Shown piece after piece: positions 23,379 to 31,488 of a stretch of 64,000 bases of DNA. The stretch comes from JACCVL01 sp963704295 (GTDB taxonomy: Bacteria; Actinomycetota; Actinomycetes; Propionibacteriales; Nocardioidaceae). Every line of letters begins with the position of its first letter. The first letter of the stretch is position 1. The DNA lies in NCBI GenBank assembly GCA_963704295.1, contig OY969884.1, positions 2,356,001 through 2,420,000 of the forward strand, read 5' to 3'. Both the position numbers and the translations under genes were made by a program. The notes beneath the pieces are model-generated. The model did no database searches. It saw nothing but the letters and a program-made list of their open reading frames with translations, and had not been told where the DNA came from.

Positions 23379-23793
23379 ATCCCTTCTTGGTCTCCCAGAA
23401 GATCTCCGCGATCTCGTCCACGGCGGCCAGCAGCTGGTCGGCAGTCTCCACGTCGGACGAGCTCTTGGTCCCGCCGCCGCCGCCGGCGAGCTTGGTCGCC
23501 TTGTTGAACAGCTCGTGCAACTGCGGGTGCGCCTCGAAGTGCGGAGGCTTGAAGTAGTCGGTCCACAACACCCACAGGTGGTGCTTCACCAGCTCGGAGC
23601 GCTGCTCCTTGATGAGCAGGGCGCGGGTCTGGAAGGCCGGGTCGTCGTTGTCGGCCATCTTCTCGGCGATCGCCTTGACCGACTGGGCCTCGATCCTGGC
23701 CTGGGCCGGGTCGTAGACACCGCACGGCAGGTCGCAGTGGGCCTGCACCTCAACGGTCGGCTCCAGCAGGCGGGACAGGAGACGCACGGGCAT
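23377..23793 (-). CDS. sodN: Nickel superoxide dismutase precursor
   Basis: 138-residue precursor of the Ni-containing superoxide dismutase. The first 18 residues are a propeptide removed to expose His19 as the new N-terminus; the nickel hook H-C-D-L-P-C-G-V-Y is intact (His1, Cys2, Cys6, Tyr9 in mature numbering), followed by the D-P-A-Q-A-R-I-E-A-Q helix of the four-helix bundle. A Gly-rich loop near residue 108 and C-terminal K-K-G complete a normal-length enzyme. ATG at 23793 with GGAAGGA upstream. It is divergent from sodX, the gene for its processing peptidase. Confidence 0.95.
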   Translation of the reverse strand: MPVRLLSRLLEPTVEVQAHCDLPCGVYDPAQARIEAQSVKAIAEKMADNDDPAFQTRALLIKEQRSELVKHHLWVLWTDYFKPPHFEAHPQLHELFNKATKLAGGGGGTKSSSDVETADQLLAAVDEIAEIFWETKKG

Positions 23794-23891
23794 CAGACAT
23801 CCTTCCGGTCGAGGTCGTCCAGCAGAGTGCTCAGCGCGACACTACCCCCGGGGTCACCTGTCCGCGCGGGCGCGTACGGGCCGGGGCGAGC

Positions 23892-24272
23892 ATGCCGGCA
23901 GCGGCGGGAACGACGGAGGTGGTGGCGGTGCCGCGGTGGGGCTTGGTCGTGGTCCGTGGCCGCTCGATGGCCCCGACGCTGGCGGCCGGCGACCGGCTGC
24001 TGGTGCGGTACGGCGGGCGGCCGCGGTCGGGTCGGCTCGCCGTGGTGCGGCTGCCCTCGGACGTGCTGGCCGTCAAGCGGCTGGGGGAGCACGCGGCGGA
24101 CGGCTGGTGGGTCGAGCGCGACAACCCGGTCGAGGGGGTGGACTCCTGGGCGGTCGGCGCGATCCCGCCGGCCGACGTGCGCGCGGTAGTGGTCGCGCCG
24201 GTCTGGCCGCCGCGCGCCGTCGGGACAGCCGTGCGCCGATGGCTGGGTCGCCGACGGACCTCCGCGCGGTGA
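23892..24272 (+). CDS. sodX: Nickel-type superoxide dismutase maturation protease
   Basis: 126-residue peptidase of the S24/S26 (signal-peptidase-like) clan. The catalytic dyad is visible: Ser25 in V-R-G-R-S-M-A-P-T-L and Lys62 in L-A-V-K-R-L. It lacks a long membrane anchor, as expected for the cytosolic enzyme that cuts the SodN propeptide before nickel insertion. The divergent arrangement with sodN over a 98-base spacer (23794-23891) is the common genomic pairing. ATG start at 23892. Confidence 0.88.
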   Translation: MPAAAGTTEVVAVPRWGLVVVRGRSMAPTLAAGDRLLVRYGGRPRSGRLAVVRLPSDVLAVKRLGEHAADGWWVERDNPVEGVDSWAVGAIPPADVRAVVVAPVWPPRAVGTAVRRWLGRRRTSAR

Positions 24273-24313
24273 CCGCGACCCGCGGTGGCCGCGGACGTGC
24301 AATGATCTCGGCA

Positions 24314-24419
24314 CGAGCGGGCGACCCCCGCTCGACAGCCGCCCCGCACGGCGCCGGACCGGTGTCCCCGTCCGGGGCGTGGCTCCCGGCCCGCTCGCGG
24401 GTCGAGGTCGAGCCACGCC
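24314..24419 (+). ncRNA. Structured 5' leader of malic enzyme: three perfect hairpins
   Basis: Three perfect stems in a row before the start at 24442: CGAGCGGG/CCCGCTCG (24314-24321 with 24327-24334), CCGGAC/GTCCGG (24354-24359 with 24370-24375) and GGCGTGGCTC/GAGCCACGCC (24376-24385 with 24410-24419). The second and third abut directly, and the loop of the third holds its own CCCG/CGGG pair. I do not recognise a named riboswitch. The structure is read from sequence; regulation is inference. Confidence 0.5.
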
Positions 24420-24441
24420 GCTCCACCGCGAAGGCGTCCTT

Positions 24442-25683
24442 ATGCGTCCGTATCTGCTCACCACACCACGGCCAGCCACCCCACCCGTGCTCCCGGAGCC
24501 TGCCTCCGAGGTGCCGGTCACCGAGCACCCGTACCGCGGCGACCCGGTCTTCGACCTGCACGCCGGCGGCAAGCTCCGGGTGTCGTCGTCGGTCCCGCTG
24601 CGGGACGCCGCCGACCTGTCGCTCGCCTATACCCCGGGGGTCGCCCAGGTCTCCCGGGCGATCGCGCGCGACACCCGGCTGACCCGTTCGTACACCTGGG
24701 TCCCGAACACGGTGGCCGTGGTCACCGACGGCACCGCCGTCCTCGGCCTGGGCGACGTCGGCCCGGCCGCCGCGATGCCGGTGATGGAGGGGAAGGCGCT
24801 GCTCTTCGAGCAGTTCGCCGGGATCGACGCCGTGCCGCTGTGCCTGGACACCACCGACGTCGACGAGATCGTGGCCACCGCGGCGCTCCTGGCGCCGAGC
24901 TTTGGGGGGATCAACCTGGAGGACATCGCGGCGCCGCGGTGCTTCGAGGTCGAGCGGCGGCTCCAGGAGCGGGTCGACATCCCGGTCTTCCACGACGACC
25001 AGCACGGGACGGCGATCGTCGTGACAGCGGCGTTGCGGAACGCGCTCACGGTGACCGGCCGGAGCTTCGCCGACGCCCGGGTGGTGCTGCTCGGCGCCGG
25101 GGCGGCCGGCATCGCGGTGGCGCGGATGCTGCGGTCGGCCGGTGCCGACCACGTCGTCCTGGTCGACAGTCGCGGGGTGCTGCGCTCCGCGCGGGGCGAC
25201 CTGACGCCGGTGAAGCGGCAGGTGCTGGCCGAGCTCGGGGAACACACGAGCGCCTCCGACCTGGCGGGGGCGCTGGTCGGCGCCGACGTGTTCGTCGGGG
25301 TGTCGGGCGCGGTGGTGCCGGGTGAGCTGCTCGCGTTGATGGCGAAGGACGCGATCGTGTTCGCGCTGGCCAACCCCGACCCGGAGGTGCCGCCGGACGT
25401 GGCGCACCGCTACGCGGCGGTCGTGGCCACCGGTCGCTCCGACCATCCCAACCAGATCAACAACGTGCTGGCCTTCCCCGGGGTCTTCCGTGGTGCGCTC
25501 GACGTCGCCGCCAGCCGGGTCTCGGAGCGGATGAAGCTGGCCGCCGCCTGGGCGATCGCCGACCTCGGCGGCGACGGTGACCCGGACCGGATCGTCCCCT
25601 CCCCGTTCGATCCGCGACTCGTGCCGGCGGTGGCCGCCGCGGTCCGGGACCAGGCGCGAGCCGAGGGGCTGGCGCGGGCCTGA
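24442..25683 (+). CDS. NAD(P)-dependent malic enzyme
   Basis: 413-residue malic enzyme that oxidatively decarboxylates L-malate to pyruvate, linking the citric acid cycle with pyruvate. N-terminal domain: L-S-L-A-Y-T-P-G-V-A-Q-V-S with the catalytic Tyr, G-L-G-D-V-G-P-A-A-A-M-P-V-M-E-G-K-A (catalytic Lys), and metal-binding F-E-V-E and F-H-D-D-Q-H-G-T-A. Cofactor domain: L-L-G-A-G-A-A-G-I-A-V-A Rossmann motif. The short bacterial form without the phosphotransacetylase domain. The ATG at 24442 is chosen; an upstream in-frame ATG at 24379 would lie inside the structured leader. The N-terminal 25 residues (P-A-T-P-P-V-L-P-E-P) are probably disordered. Confidence 0.92.
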   Translation: MRPYLLTTPRPATPPVLPEPASEVPVTEHPYRGDPVFDLHAGGKLRVSSSVPLRDAADLSLAYTPGVAQVSRAIARDTRLTRSYTWVPNTVAVVTDGTAVLGLGDVGPAAAMPVMEGKALLFEQFAGIDAVPLCLDTTDVDEIVATAALLAPSFGGINLEDIAAPRCFEVERRLQERVDIPVFHDDQHGTAIVVTAALRNALTVTGRSFADARVVLLGAGAAGIAVARMLRSAGADHVVLVDSRGVLRSARGDLTPVKRQVLAELGEHTSASDLAGALVGADVFVGVSGAVVPGELLALMAKDAIVFALANPDPEVPPDVAHRYAAVVATGRSDHPNQINNVLAFPGVFRGALDVAASRVSERMKLAAAWAIADLGGDGDPDRIVPSPFDPRLVPAVAAAVRDQARAEGLARA

Positions 25684-25722
25684 GCCGCTCCGGGCTGTCC
25701 TGCTCGCGTACGGGATCGGCAC

Positions 25723-25728
25723 TAGGGT
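25723..25728 (+). promoter_or_regulatory. -10 box (TAGGGT) of a leaderless start, quinone reductase gene
   Basis: TAGGGT ends 7 bases before the ATG at 25736; no ribosome-binding site fits between. Confidence 0.4.
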
Positions 25729-25735
25729 CGAGGCC

Positions 25736-26704
25736 ATGTTGGGCGCGTATGTGGAGAAGTTCGACCGGGACGATCCGCTGGCGGGGCTGGTGGTCGGCGA
25801 CGTCACCCCCGGCGAGACCCCCGGGGACTGGGTCACCGTCCGGGTCCGCGCGGCGGCGCTGAACCATCACGACCTGTGGTCGCTGCAGGGGGTCGGGCTG
25901 TCGGAGGACCTGCTGCCGATGGTGCTCGGGTGTGACGCGGCCGGCGTCGACACCGACGGCAACGAGGTGCTCGTGCACGCGGTCATCTCCTCGCCCGGAT
26001 GGTCGGGAGACGAGACCCTGGACCCGAAGCGGTCGTTGCTGTCCGAGCGCTATCCCGGCACGTTCGCCGAAGAGGTCCGCGTCCCGGCGCGGAACGTGGT
26101 GCCGAAGCCGGAGGCGCTGTCGCTCGAGGAGGCGGCCTGCCTGCCGACCGCTTGGTTGACCGCGTACCGGATGCTGTTCGTCCAGTCGGGGCTTCGGCCG
26201 GGGGACAGCCTGCTGGTGCAGGGCGCCGGCGGCGGCGTGGCGAGCGCGCTGATCGTCCTGGCCCGCGCTGCCGGGATGCGGGTGTTCGCCACCAGCCGGG
26301 ACGAGGCGAAGCGGACCAGGGCCGAGGAGATCGGCGCGCACGAGGCGCTCGAGACCGGGGCCCGGCTCCCGCAGCGGGTCGACGCCGTGATGGAGACCGT
26401 CGGTGCGGCGACGTGGTCGCACTCGATCAAGTCACTCCGCCCGGGCGGCACGATGGTGATCGCCGGAGCGACGTCGGGATTCACCCCGGAGGTCGGCGAG
26501 CTGAACCGGATCTTCTTCCTGCAGCTGCGGGTGCAGGGATCGACCATGGGCACCCGGGACGAGCTGCGCCAGCTCGCCGACTTCATGGCGGTGACCGGGG
26601 TTCGGCCGCTGATCGACCGGACGCTGCCGATGGAACAGGCGCGCGACGGCTTCGCCGCGATGGCCGCCGGTGACGTCTTCGGCAAGGTCGTCCTCACCCC
26701 CTAA
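25736..26704 (+). CDS. Zinc-type alcohol dehydrogenase / quinone oxidoreductase family protein
   Basis: 322-residue medium-chain dehydrogenase/reductase. The catalytic domain opens with A-A-A-L-N-H-H-D-L-W; the cofactor domain has L-V-Q-G-A-G-G-G-V-A-S-A in the nucleotide loop, followed by V-F-A-T-S-R-D-E-A-K, which by its Ser-Arg suggests NADPH preference. The C-D-A-A-G region is present but the structural-zinc cysteine cluster is absent, so it is probably a zinc-free NADPH:quinone reductase-like enzyme. Substrate unknown. The stop TAA at 26702-26704 is followed after 5 bases by the first of five 22-bp repeats. Confidence 0.8.
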   Translation: MLGAYVEKFDRDDPLAGLVVGDVTPGETPGDWVTVRVRAAALNHHDLWSLQGVGLSEDLLPMVLGCDAAGVDTDGNEVLVHAVISSPGWSGDETLDPKRSLLSERYPGTFAEEVRVPARNVVPKPEALSLEEAACLPTAWLTAYRMLFVQSGLRPGDSLLVQGAGGGVASALIVLARAAGMRVFATSRDEAKRTRAEEIGAHEALETGARLPQRVDAVMETVGAATWSHSIKSLRPGGTMVIAGATSGFTPEVGELNRIFFLQLRVQGSTMGTRDELRQLADFMAVTGVRPLIDRTLPMEQARDGFAAMAAGDVFGKVVLTP

Positions 26705-26709
26705 CCCGC

Positions 26710-26819
26710 GATCCGTCAGTTGCCACCCCCCGATCCGTCAGTTGCAGCCGCGCGATCCGTCAGTTGCAGCCGCGCGATCCGTCAGTTGCAGCCGCGCGAT
26801 CCGTCAAGTCTGACCCGAC
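26710..26819 (-). repeat. Tandem array, five copies of a 22-bp unit (upstream of GNAT cassette)
   Basis: The core GATCCGTCA occurs at 26710, 26732, 26754, 26776 and 26798, always exactly 22 bases apart. Read on the minus strand each unit starts TGACGGATCGC and continues GCGGCTGCAAC. It fills the space between the quinone reductase and the acetyltransferase and points away from the latter. It is the inverted partner of the array at 27332-27441. Confidence 0.9.
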
Positions 26820-26842
26820 TAGCCGTCGAGGGTGGTGCCCCC

Positions 26843-27334
26843 GTGCAGCAGACCGAGATTCGACCGGCAGGTGCCCGTGATGCCGTCGGTTTGGCCCGGT
26901 GCCACGCCGCGTGCTGGCAGGAGGCGTACGCAGGAGTGGTCCCGCCGAACGTTCTTGCAGAGCTCACTGGAGATCTCCCCGGCCTGCAGCGGCGGTGGGA
27001 GCACAGCCTGCGGGACGAGTCGCGACGGACAGTGCTCGCCATCGCTGGCGGTGTGGTTGTGGGTTTGTGCAGCGCCGGTCCGGGGCGGGATGCCGATCTG
27101 GCAGCTGTCACCGAGCTGTACGCGCTGTACGTACGGGCGTCCTGGCATGGCACCGGTCTGGCCGACCGTCTCATCGAGCCCGTGATCGGCGGGTCGGCGG
27201 CGTACCTGTGGGTCGCGGACCTGAACCCGCGGGCGCGGAGGTACTACACGCGACACGGGTTCGCGGCTGACGGACCGGGAAAGGAGAATCCTGAGTTCGG
27301 CGGCATCCGAGAGGTACGGATGGTTCGGCACTGA
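26843..27334 (+). CDS. GNAT acetyltransferase bracketed by inverted repeat arrays
   Basis: 163-residue acetyltransferase with a standard GNAT order: I-R-P-A-G-A-R-D-A at the start, then V-V-P-P-N-V-L-A-E-L, the acetyl-CoA-binding segment A-S-W-H-G-T-G-L-A-D-R-L, and the C-terminal L-N-P-R-A-R-R-Y-Y-T-R-H-G-F-A-A-D-G. Substrate unknown. The GTG at 26843 follows GAGGGTGG; an upstream extension would simply translate the repeat array and is rejected. Many codons end in A or T (GTT, GCA, CTT, GGA), unlike the neighbours, suggesting acquisition from elsewhere. Its stop codon TGA is the first three bases of the downstream array. Confidence 0.75.
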   Translation: MQQTEIRPAGARDAVGLARCHAACWQEAYAGVVPPNVLAELTGDLPGLQRRWEHSLRDESRRTVLAIAGGVVVGLCSAGPGRDADLAAVTELYALYVRASWHGTGLADRLIEPVIGGSAAYLWVADLNPRARRYYTRHGFAADGPGKENPEFGGIREVRMVRH

Positions 27335-27441
27335 CGGATCGCCGGGTCGGAACCGACGGATCGCCGGGTCGGAACCGACGGATCGCCAGGTCGGAACTGA
27401 CGGATCGCCGGGTCGGAAGTGACGGATCGCGGCTGGGTCAG
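27332..27441 (+). repeat. Tandem array, five copies of a 22-bp unit (downstream of GNAT cassette)
   Basis: The core (T/C)GACGGATC begins at 27332, 27354, 27376, 27398 and 27420, exactly 22 bases apart. Units read TGACGGATCGC then CGGGTCGGAAC, about 17 of 22 positions identical to the minus-strand reading of the upstream array. The first copy includes the acetyltransferase stop codon; the last ends by the stop of the DUF6104 gene. Confidence 0.9.
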
Positions 27442-27617
27442 TCGTCGGGGTCGTCGTCGAGGCGGGCCAGCCAGGTGGCCAGCCGCTCGACCGGGACCTC
27501 GAACTCGGGGTTGAGGTCGACGAACTCGGTCAGCCGCTCTGCGAGCCAGGCGAGACTGACCTGCTCGTCGCCCCGGCGGGCCTGCAGCTCCTCGACGCCG
27601 CGGTCGGTGAAGTACAT
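27438..27617 (-). CDS. DUF6104 family small protein downstream of kgd
   Basis: 59-residue acidic protein starting M-Y-F-T-D-R-G-V-E-E-L and containing V-S-L-A-W-L-A-E-R-L-T-E-F-V-D-L-N-P and P-V-E-R-L-A-T-W-L-A-R-L-D-D-D. I recall proteins with this M-Y-F-T-D-R-G start and length as DUF6104, found next to kgd in other actinobacteria. No function is known; the pattern looks like a small two-helix protein. The ATG comes one base after the kgd stop (TGA-C-ATG), so it is translated by re-initiation after kgd. It is too short to be called by many gene finders. Confidence 0.75.
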   Translation of the reverse strand: MYFTDRGVEELQARRGDEQVSLAWLAERLTEFVDLNPEFEVPVERLATWLARLDDDPDD

Positions 27618-27618
27618 G

Positions 27619-30600
27619 TCAGCCGAAGGCCTGCTCGAGCAGTGCCTTCTGCTGCTCGGTGTGCCGCGACACCTGACCCACTGAAGGGGCCGACGACTCC
27701 GGCCGGGAGACCGCGGTGAACTCGATGTCGCCGAGCTCCGGCTTCAGCTGCAACGCCATGTGCGGCCAGGCCCCCATGTTCGCGGGCTCGTCCTGCACCC
27801 AGCGGATGCGGCGCAGGTTCGGGTAGCGCTCCATCTCGGCCTTGATCTCCGGGACCGGCCGCGGGTAGAGCCGCTCGACCGCCGCGATCGCCGTCGTCAC
27901 CCCGTCGCCCGAGCGCTTGGCACGCTCGGCACGCAAGTCCCACGCCACCTTGCCCGAGCACAGCAGCAGCGTGTCCACGGAGTCCGGGTCGTCCAGCTGG
28001 TCGCCGAGAACCGGCTGGAACGAGCCGGAGGTGAAGTCGTCCGGGGCCGAGACGGCTGCCTTGCTGCGCAGCATCGACTTCGGCGTGAACACCACCATCG
28101 GCCGGTGCACGTCACCGAGCGACTGCCGGCGCAGCAGGTGGAAGTAGTTCGCCGGCGAGCTCGGCTGCGCGACCGTGAAGGCGTCGTCGGCGGCCAGGGT
28201 GAGGAAGCGCTCGATCCGGGCGGAGGAGTGGTCCGGACCCTGCCCCTCGTAGCCGTGCGGCAGCAGCAGGACGACGCCGGAGCGCTGCTGCCATTTCGCC
28301 TCGCCGGCGACGATGTACTCGTCGATGACGATCTGCGCACCGTTCATGAAGTCGCCGAACTGCGCCTCCCACAACACCAGCGCCTCCGGCCGGGCCACCG
28401 AGTAGCCGTACTCGAAACCCATGGTGGCGTACTCGGACAGCAGGGAGTCGTAGACGAACAGCGGCGCCTGGTCGGGGGACAGGTGCCGCAGCGGAGTCCA
28501 TTCCTCGCCGTTGACGCGGTCGACGATGGTGGCGAACCGCTGGACGAACGTGCCGCGCCGGGAGTCTTGGCCGGTCAGCCGCACTGGTCGCCCGTTCATC
28601 AGCAGCGAGCCGAGCGCGATCATCTCGCCGGTCGCCCAGTCGATCGGTCCGTTGGTGATCGCGTTGGCGCGGCGCTGCAGCTGCGGCATCACCTTGTTGT
28701 GGACGGTGAATCCCTCCGGAGGCGTCGAGTACGCGTCCGCGATGGTCTTCAGGTCCTCGACACTGATCGCCGTGCTCAGCCCGGTCTCCGGCTTGCTCGG
28801 GTACTCCGGCACGGTCTGGTACTCGGCCGGCGCGCTGGTCGCCTCACGCACCTCGCGGAAGACCCGCTCGAGCTGCTGCTGGTAGTCCCGCAGCGCCTGC
28901 TCCGCCTCGTCCACGGTGATGTCACCGCGTCCGACCAGCGCCTCGGTGTACAGCTTGCGCACCGACCGCTTCTTCTCGATCAGGTCGTACATCAACGGCT
29001 GGGTGAAGCTCGGGTCGTCGCCCTCGTTGTGCCCGCGCCGCCGGTAGCAGACGAGGTCGACGACCACGTCCTTGTTGAAGGCCTGGCGGTACTCGAAGGC
29101 GAGGCGCGCCACCCGGATGCACGCCTCCGGGTCGTCACCGTTGACGTGGAAGATCGGCGCCTGCACCATCCGCGCCACGTCCGTGCAGTACAGCGACGAG
29201 CGGGACGAGGCGGGCGAGGTGGTGAAGCCGACCTGGTTGTTGACGACCAGGTGGACAGTGCCGCCGGTGCGGTAGCCGCGAAGCTGGGACAGGTTCAGCG
29301 TCTCCGCGACCACGCCCTGACCGGCGAAGGCGGCGTCCCCGTGTACGAGCAGCGGCAGCACCGGGTAGTCGGCACCACGGTTGAGCAGATCCTGCTTGGC
29401 CCTCGCGATGCCTTCGAGGACGGGGTCGACGGCCTCCAGGTGCGACGGGTTGGCCGCCATCGACACCTTGATCGTCGCACCGTCGTCGGCCCGGAACTCG
29501 CCCTCGGCGCCGAGGTGGTACTTCACGTCCCCGGAGCCCTGAACGGTCCGCGGGTCGATGTTGCCCTCGAACTCGCGGAAGACCTGGGAGACGCTCTTGC
29601 CCACGATATTGACCAGCACGTTGAGGCGGCCGCGGTGCGCCATGCCGATGCAGACCTCGTCCAGCGACGCCTCGGCGGCGGCCTCGCACAGCTCGTCGAG
29701 CAGCGGGACGGTGGTCTCCGCGCCCTCGAGGCTGAACCGCTTCTGCCCGACGAACTTGGTCTGCAGGAACGTCTCGAACGCCTCGGCCTGGTTCAGCTTG
29801 TGCAGGATGCGCAGCTGCTCCTCGCGGGGCGGCTTCTCGTGCGGCCGCTCCACCCGCTCCTGGATCCAGCGGCGCTGCTCCGGGTCCTGGATGTGCATGT
29901 ACTCGATGCCGACGGTGCGGCAGTACGAGTCCCGCAGGATGCCGAGGATGGACCGCAGCTTCATGAAGCGTCGCGACGCCCCGCCGAACGAACCGGTGGC
30001 GAACTCGCGCTCGAGGTCCCAGAGCGTGAGGCCGTGCGTGACGACGTCCAGGTCGGGGTGGCTGCGCTGGCGGTACTCGAGCGGGTCGGTGTCGGCCATC
30101 ATGTGCCCGCGCACCCGGTAGGCGTGGATCAGCTCCAGCACCCGGGCCTGCTTGCTCACCTCGTCGTCGTGCGACGCCGAGACGTCGCGAGCCCAGCGCA
30201 CCGGCTCGTAAGGGATGCGCAGCGCGGCGAAGATCTCGTCGTAGAAGCCGTCCTCGCCGAGCAGCAGCGCGTGCACCCGGCGCAGGAAGTCGCCGGACTG
30301 CGCGCCCTGGATGATCCGGTGGTCGTAGGTCGACGTCAGCGTCATCACCTTGCTGACGGCGAGCTCGTTGAGCGTCTTCTCCGATGCTCCCTGGTACTGC
30401 GCGGGGTAGTCCATCGACCCGACGCCGATGATCGTCCCCTGACCGCGCATCAGCCGCGGCACCGAGTGGTTGGTGCCGATCGTCCCGGGGTTGGTCAGCG
30501 AGATCGTGGTGCCGACGAAGTCGTCCACGCCGAGCTTTCCGTTGCGGGCCTTGCGGACGATGTCCTCGTACGCGGTCCAGAACGCCGCGAAGTCCATCGA

Positions 30601-31329
30601 CTCGGCCGCCTTGATGGACGGCACGAGCAGCTGCCGGCTGCCATCGGGCTTCGCGACGTCGATGGCGAGGCCCAGGTTGACGTGCGTCGGCGAGACCAGC
30701 ACCGGCTTGCCGTTGTCGCCGAGGTCGTAGGCGCGGTTCATCTCGGGCATCGCCGCCAGCGCCTTGACCAGCGCGAAGCCGATCAGGTGCGTGAAGGACA
30801 CCTTGCCGCCGCGGGCGCGGGCCAGGTGGTTGTTGATGACGATGCGGTTGTCGATCAGCAGCTTGGCTGGGACGGACCGCACGCTGGTCGCCGTGGGGAC
30901 GGTCAGGCTGGCGTCCATGTTCGCCACGGTGCGGGCGGACGCGCCGCGCAGCGGCGTCCGGTCCGGCTCCGCCGTGGCCTGCGAGGCGACCGGCTTCGCG
31001 GGCTCCTTGGGCGTGGGCTGCGCGCCGGCGGAGGAGGCGGACGGGGCCTCGGCGGCCTGCGTGGCCCGGGACACGGTGGAACCACCACCGCCCTTCTTCG
31101 GGTCCGGCTTGCTCGAGCTGGGGGGCTGCGAGCGCTTCGACTCGTCGCGGGTGGGGACCGACGCCGGTCGGCCGTTGCTCGATCCGCCGTCCCCCCGCTG
31201 CTCGAAGAACTCCCCCCAGGCCCGGTCGACGGAGTCGGGGTCCTTCCGGTACTGCTCGTACATCTCGTCGACGAGCCACTCGTTGGTCCCGAACTGGGAC
31301 CTGGAGTCGTCCTGTGGGGTCTCGGCCAC
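27619..31329 (-). CDS. kgd: Multifunctional 2-oxoglutarate decarboxylase/dehydrogenase E1-E2
   Basis: 1236-residue fusion typical of actinobacteria. An N-terminal helix (N-E-W-L-V-D-E-M-Y-E-Q-Y) that docks to the complex is followed by a Pro/Ser-rich linker to about residue 115, a succinyltransferase (E2) catalytic domain ending in T-Y-D-H-R-I-I-Q-G-A with the active His, and the thiamine-dependent E1 part: H-R-G-R-L-N-V-L-V-N-I-V-G-K, G-D-A-A-F-A-G-Q-G-V (metal/diphosphate site), R-R-G-H-N-E-G-D-D-P, and G-Q-D-S-R-R-G-T-F. It lacks a lipoyl domain, so it must act with the lipoylated E2 of pyruvate dehydrogenase. Produces succinyl-CoA or succinic semialdehyde in the citric acid cycle. In relatives it is controlled by the FHA protein GarA and acetyl-CoA. 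Confidence 0.95.
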   Translation of the reverse strand: MAETPQDDSRSQFGTNEWLVDEMYEQYRKDPDSVDRAWGEFFEQRGDGGSSNGRPASVPTRDESKRSQPPSSSKPDPKKGGGGSTVSRATQAAEAPSASSAGAQPTPKEPAKPVASQATAEPDRTPLRGASARTVANMDASLTVPTATSVRSVPAKLLIDNRIVINNHLARARGGKVSFTHLIGFALVKALAAMPEMNRAYDLGDNGKPVLVSPTHVNLGLAIDVAKPDGSRQLLVPSIKAAESMDFAAFWTAYEDIVRKARNGKLGVDDFVGTTISLTNPGTIGTNHSVPRLMRGQGTIIGVGSMDYPAQYQGASEKTLNELAVSKVMTLTSTYDHRIIQGAQSGDFLRRVHALLLGEDGFYDEIFAALRIPYEPVRWARDVSASHDDEVSKQARVLELIHAYRVRGHMMADTDPLEYRQRSHPDLDVVTHGLTLWDLEREFATGSFGGASRRFMKLRSILGILRDSYCRTVGIEYMHIQDPEQRRWIQERVERPHEKPPREEQLRILHKLNQAEAFETFLQTKFVGQKRFSLEGAETTVPLLDELCEAAAEASLDEVCIGMAHRGRLNVLVNIVGKSVSQVFREFEGNIDPRTVQGSGDVKYHLGAEGEFRADDGATIKVSMAANPSHLEAVDPVLEGIARAKQDLLNRGADYPVLPLLVHGDAAFAGQGVVAETLNLSQLRGYRTGGTVHLVVNNQVGFTTSPASSRSSLYCTDVARMVQAPIFHVNGDDPEACIRVARLAFEYRQAFNKDVVVDLVCYRRRGHNEGDDPSFTQPLMYDLIEKKRSVRKLYTEALVGRGDITVDEAEQALRDYQQQLERVFREVREATSAPAEYQTVPEYPSKPETGLSTAISVEDLKTIADAYSTPPEGFTVHNKVMPQLQRRANAITNGPIDWATGEMIALGSLLMNGRPVRLTGQDSRRGTFVQRFATIVDRVNGEEWTPLRHLSPDQAPLFVYDSLLSEYATMGFEYGYSVARPEALVLWEAQFGDFMNGAQIVIDEYIVAGEAKWQQRSGVVLLLPHGYEGQGPDHSSARIERFLTLAADDAFTVAQPSSPANYFHLLRRQSLGDVHRPMVVFTPKSMLRSKAAVSAPDDFTSGSFQPVLGDQLDDPDSVDTLLLCSGKVAWDLRAERAKRSGDGVTTAIAAVERLYPRPVPEIKAEMERYPNLRRIRWVQDEPANMGAWPHMALQLKPELGDIEFTAVSRPESSAPSVGQVSRHTEQQKALLEQAFG

Positions 31330-31418
31330 GGCTGCGATCGCCTCTTCGCGTCGGGGTGTCGCTGGGAAGGCGGTGCCGACGACCGACCGGCTGCCGCGCT
31401 TCGCTTCTCTGCGTGCCC

Positions 31419-31424
31419 AGGCTA
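31419..31424 (-). promoter_or_regulatory. Candidate -10 box (TAGCCT) for kgd
   Basis: TAGCCT on the minus strand 90 bases before the kgd ATG, implying a leader of about 80 bases. No clear -35 match at 17 bases. Low confidence. Confidence 0.3.
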
Positions 31425-31488
31425 GACCCCCGGCAAACCGTGCGTGCTGGCGACATCACCCGTCCGCGCTGTGTGATAGTCGTCGCCG

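Noticed and set aside
23794..23891. Nur or Fur operator between sodN and sodX
   Set aside because: Nickel control of Ni-SOD loci is plausible, but I could not find a convincing inverted repeat or a promoter with correct spacing in this 98-base spacer.
26720..26842. N-terminal extension of the repeat-flanked acetyltransferase
   Set aside because: It would translate the tandem array into repeating residues; the GTG at 26843 has a ribosome-binding site and matches the start of the GNAT fold.
26710..27441. CRISPR array
   Set aside because: The 22-bp units are contiguous, with no unique spacers, only five copies per side, and no cas genes nearby.
27760..31425. A 1221-codon open frame on the plus strand across kgd
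   Set aside because: It is antisense to kgd, has no recognisable domain, and is the usual mirror frame created by high GC at third codon positions.
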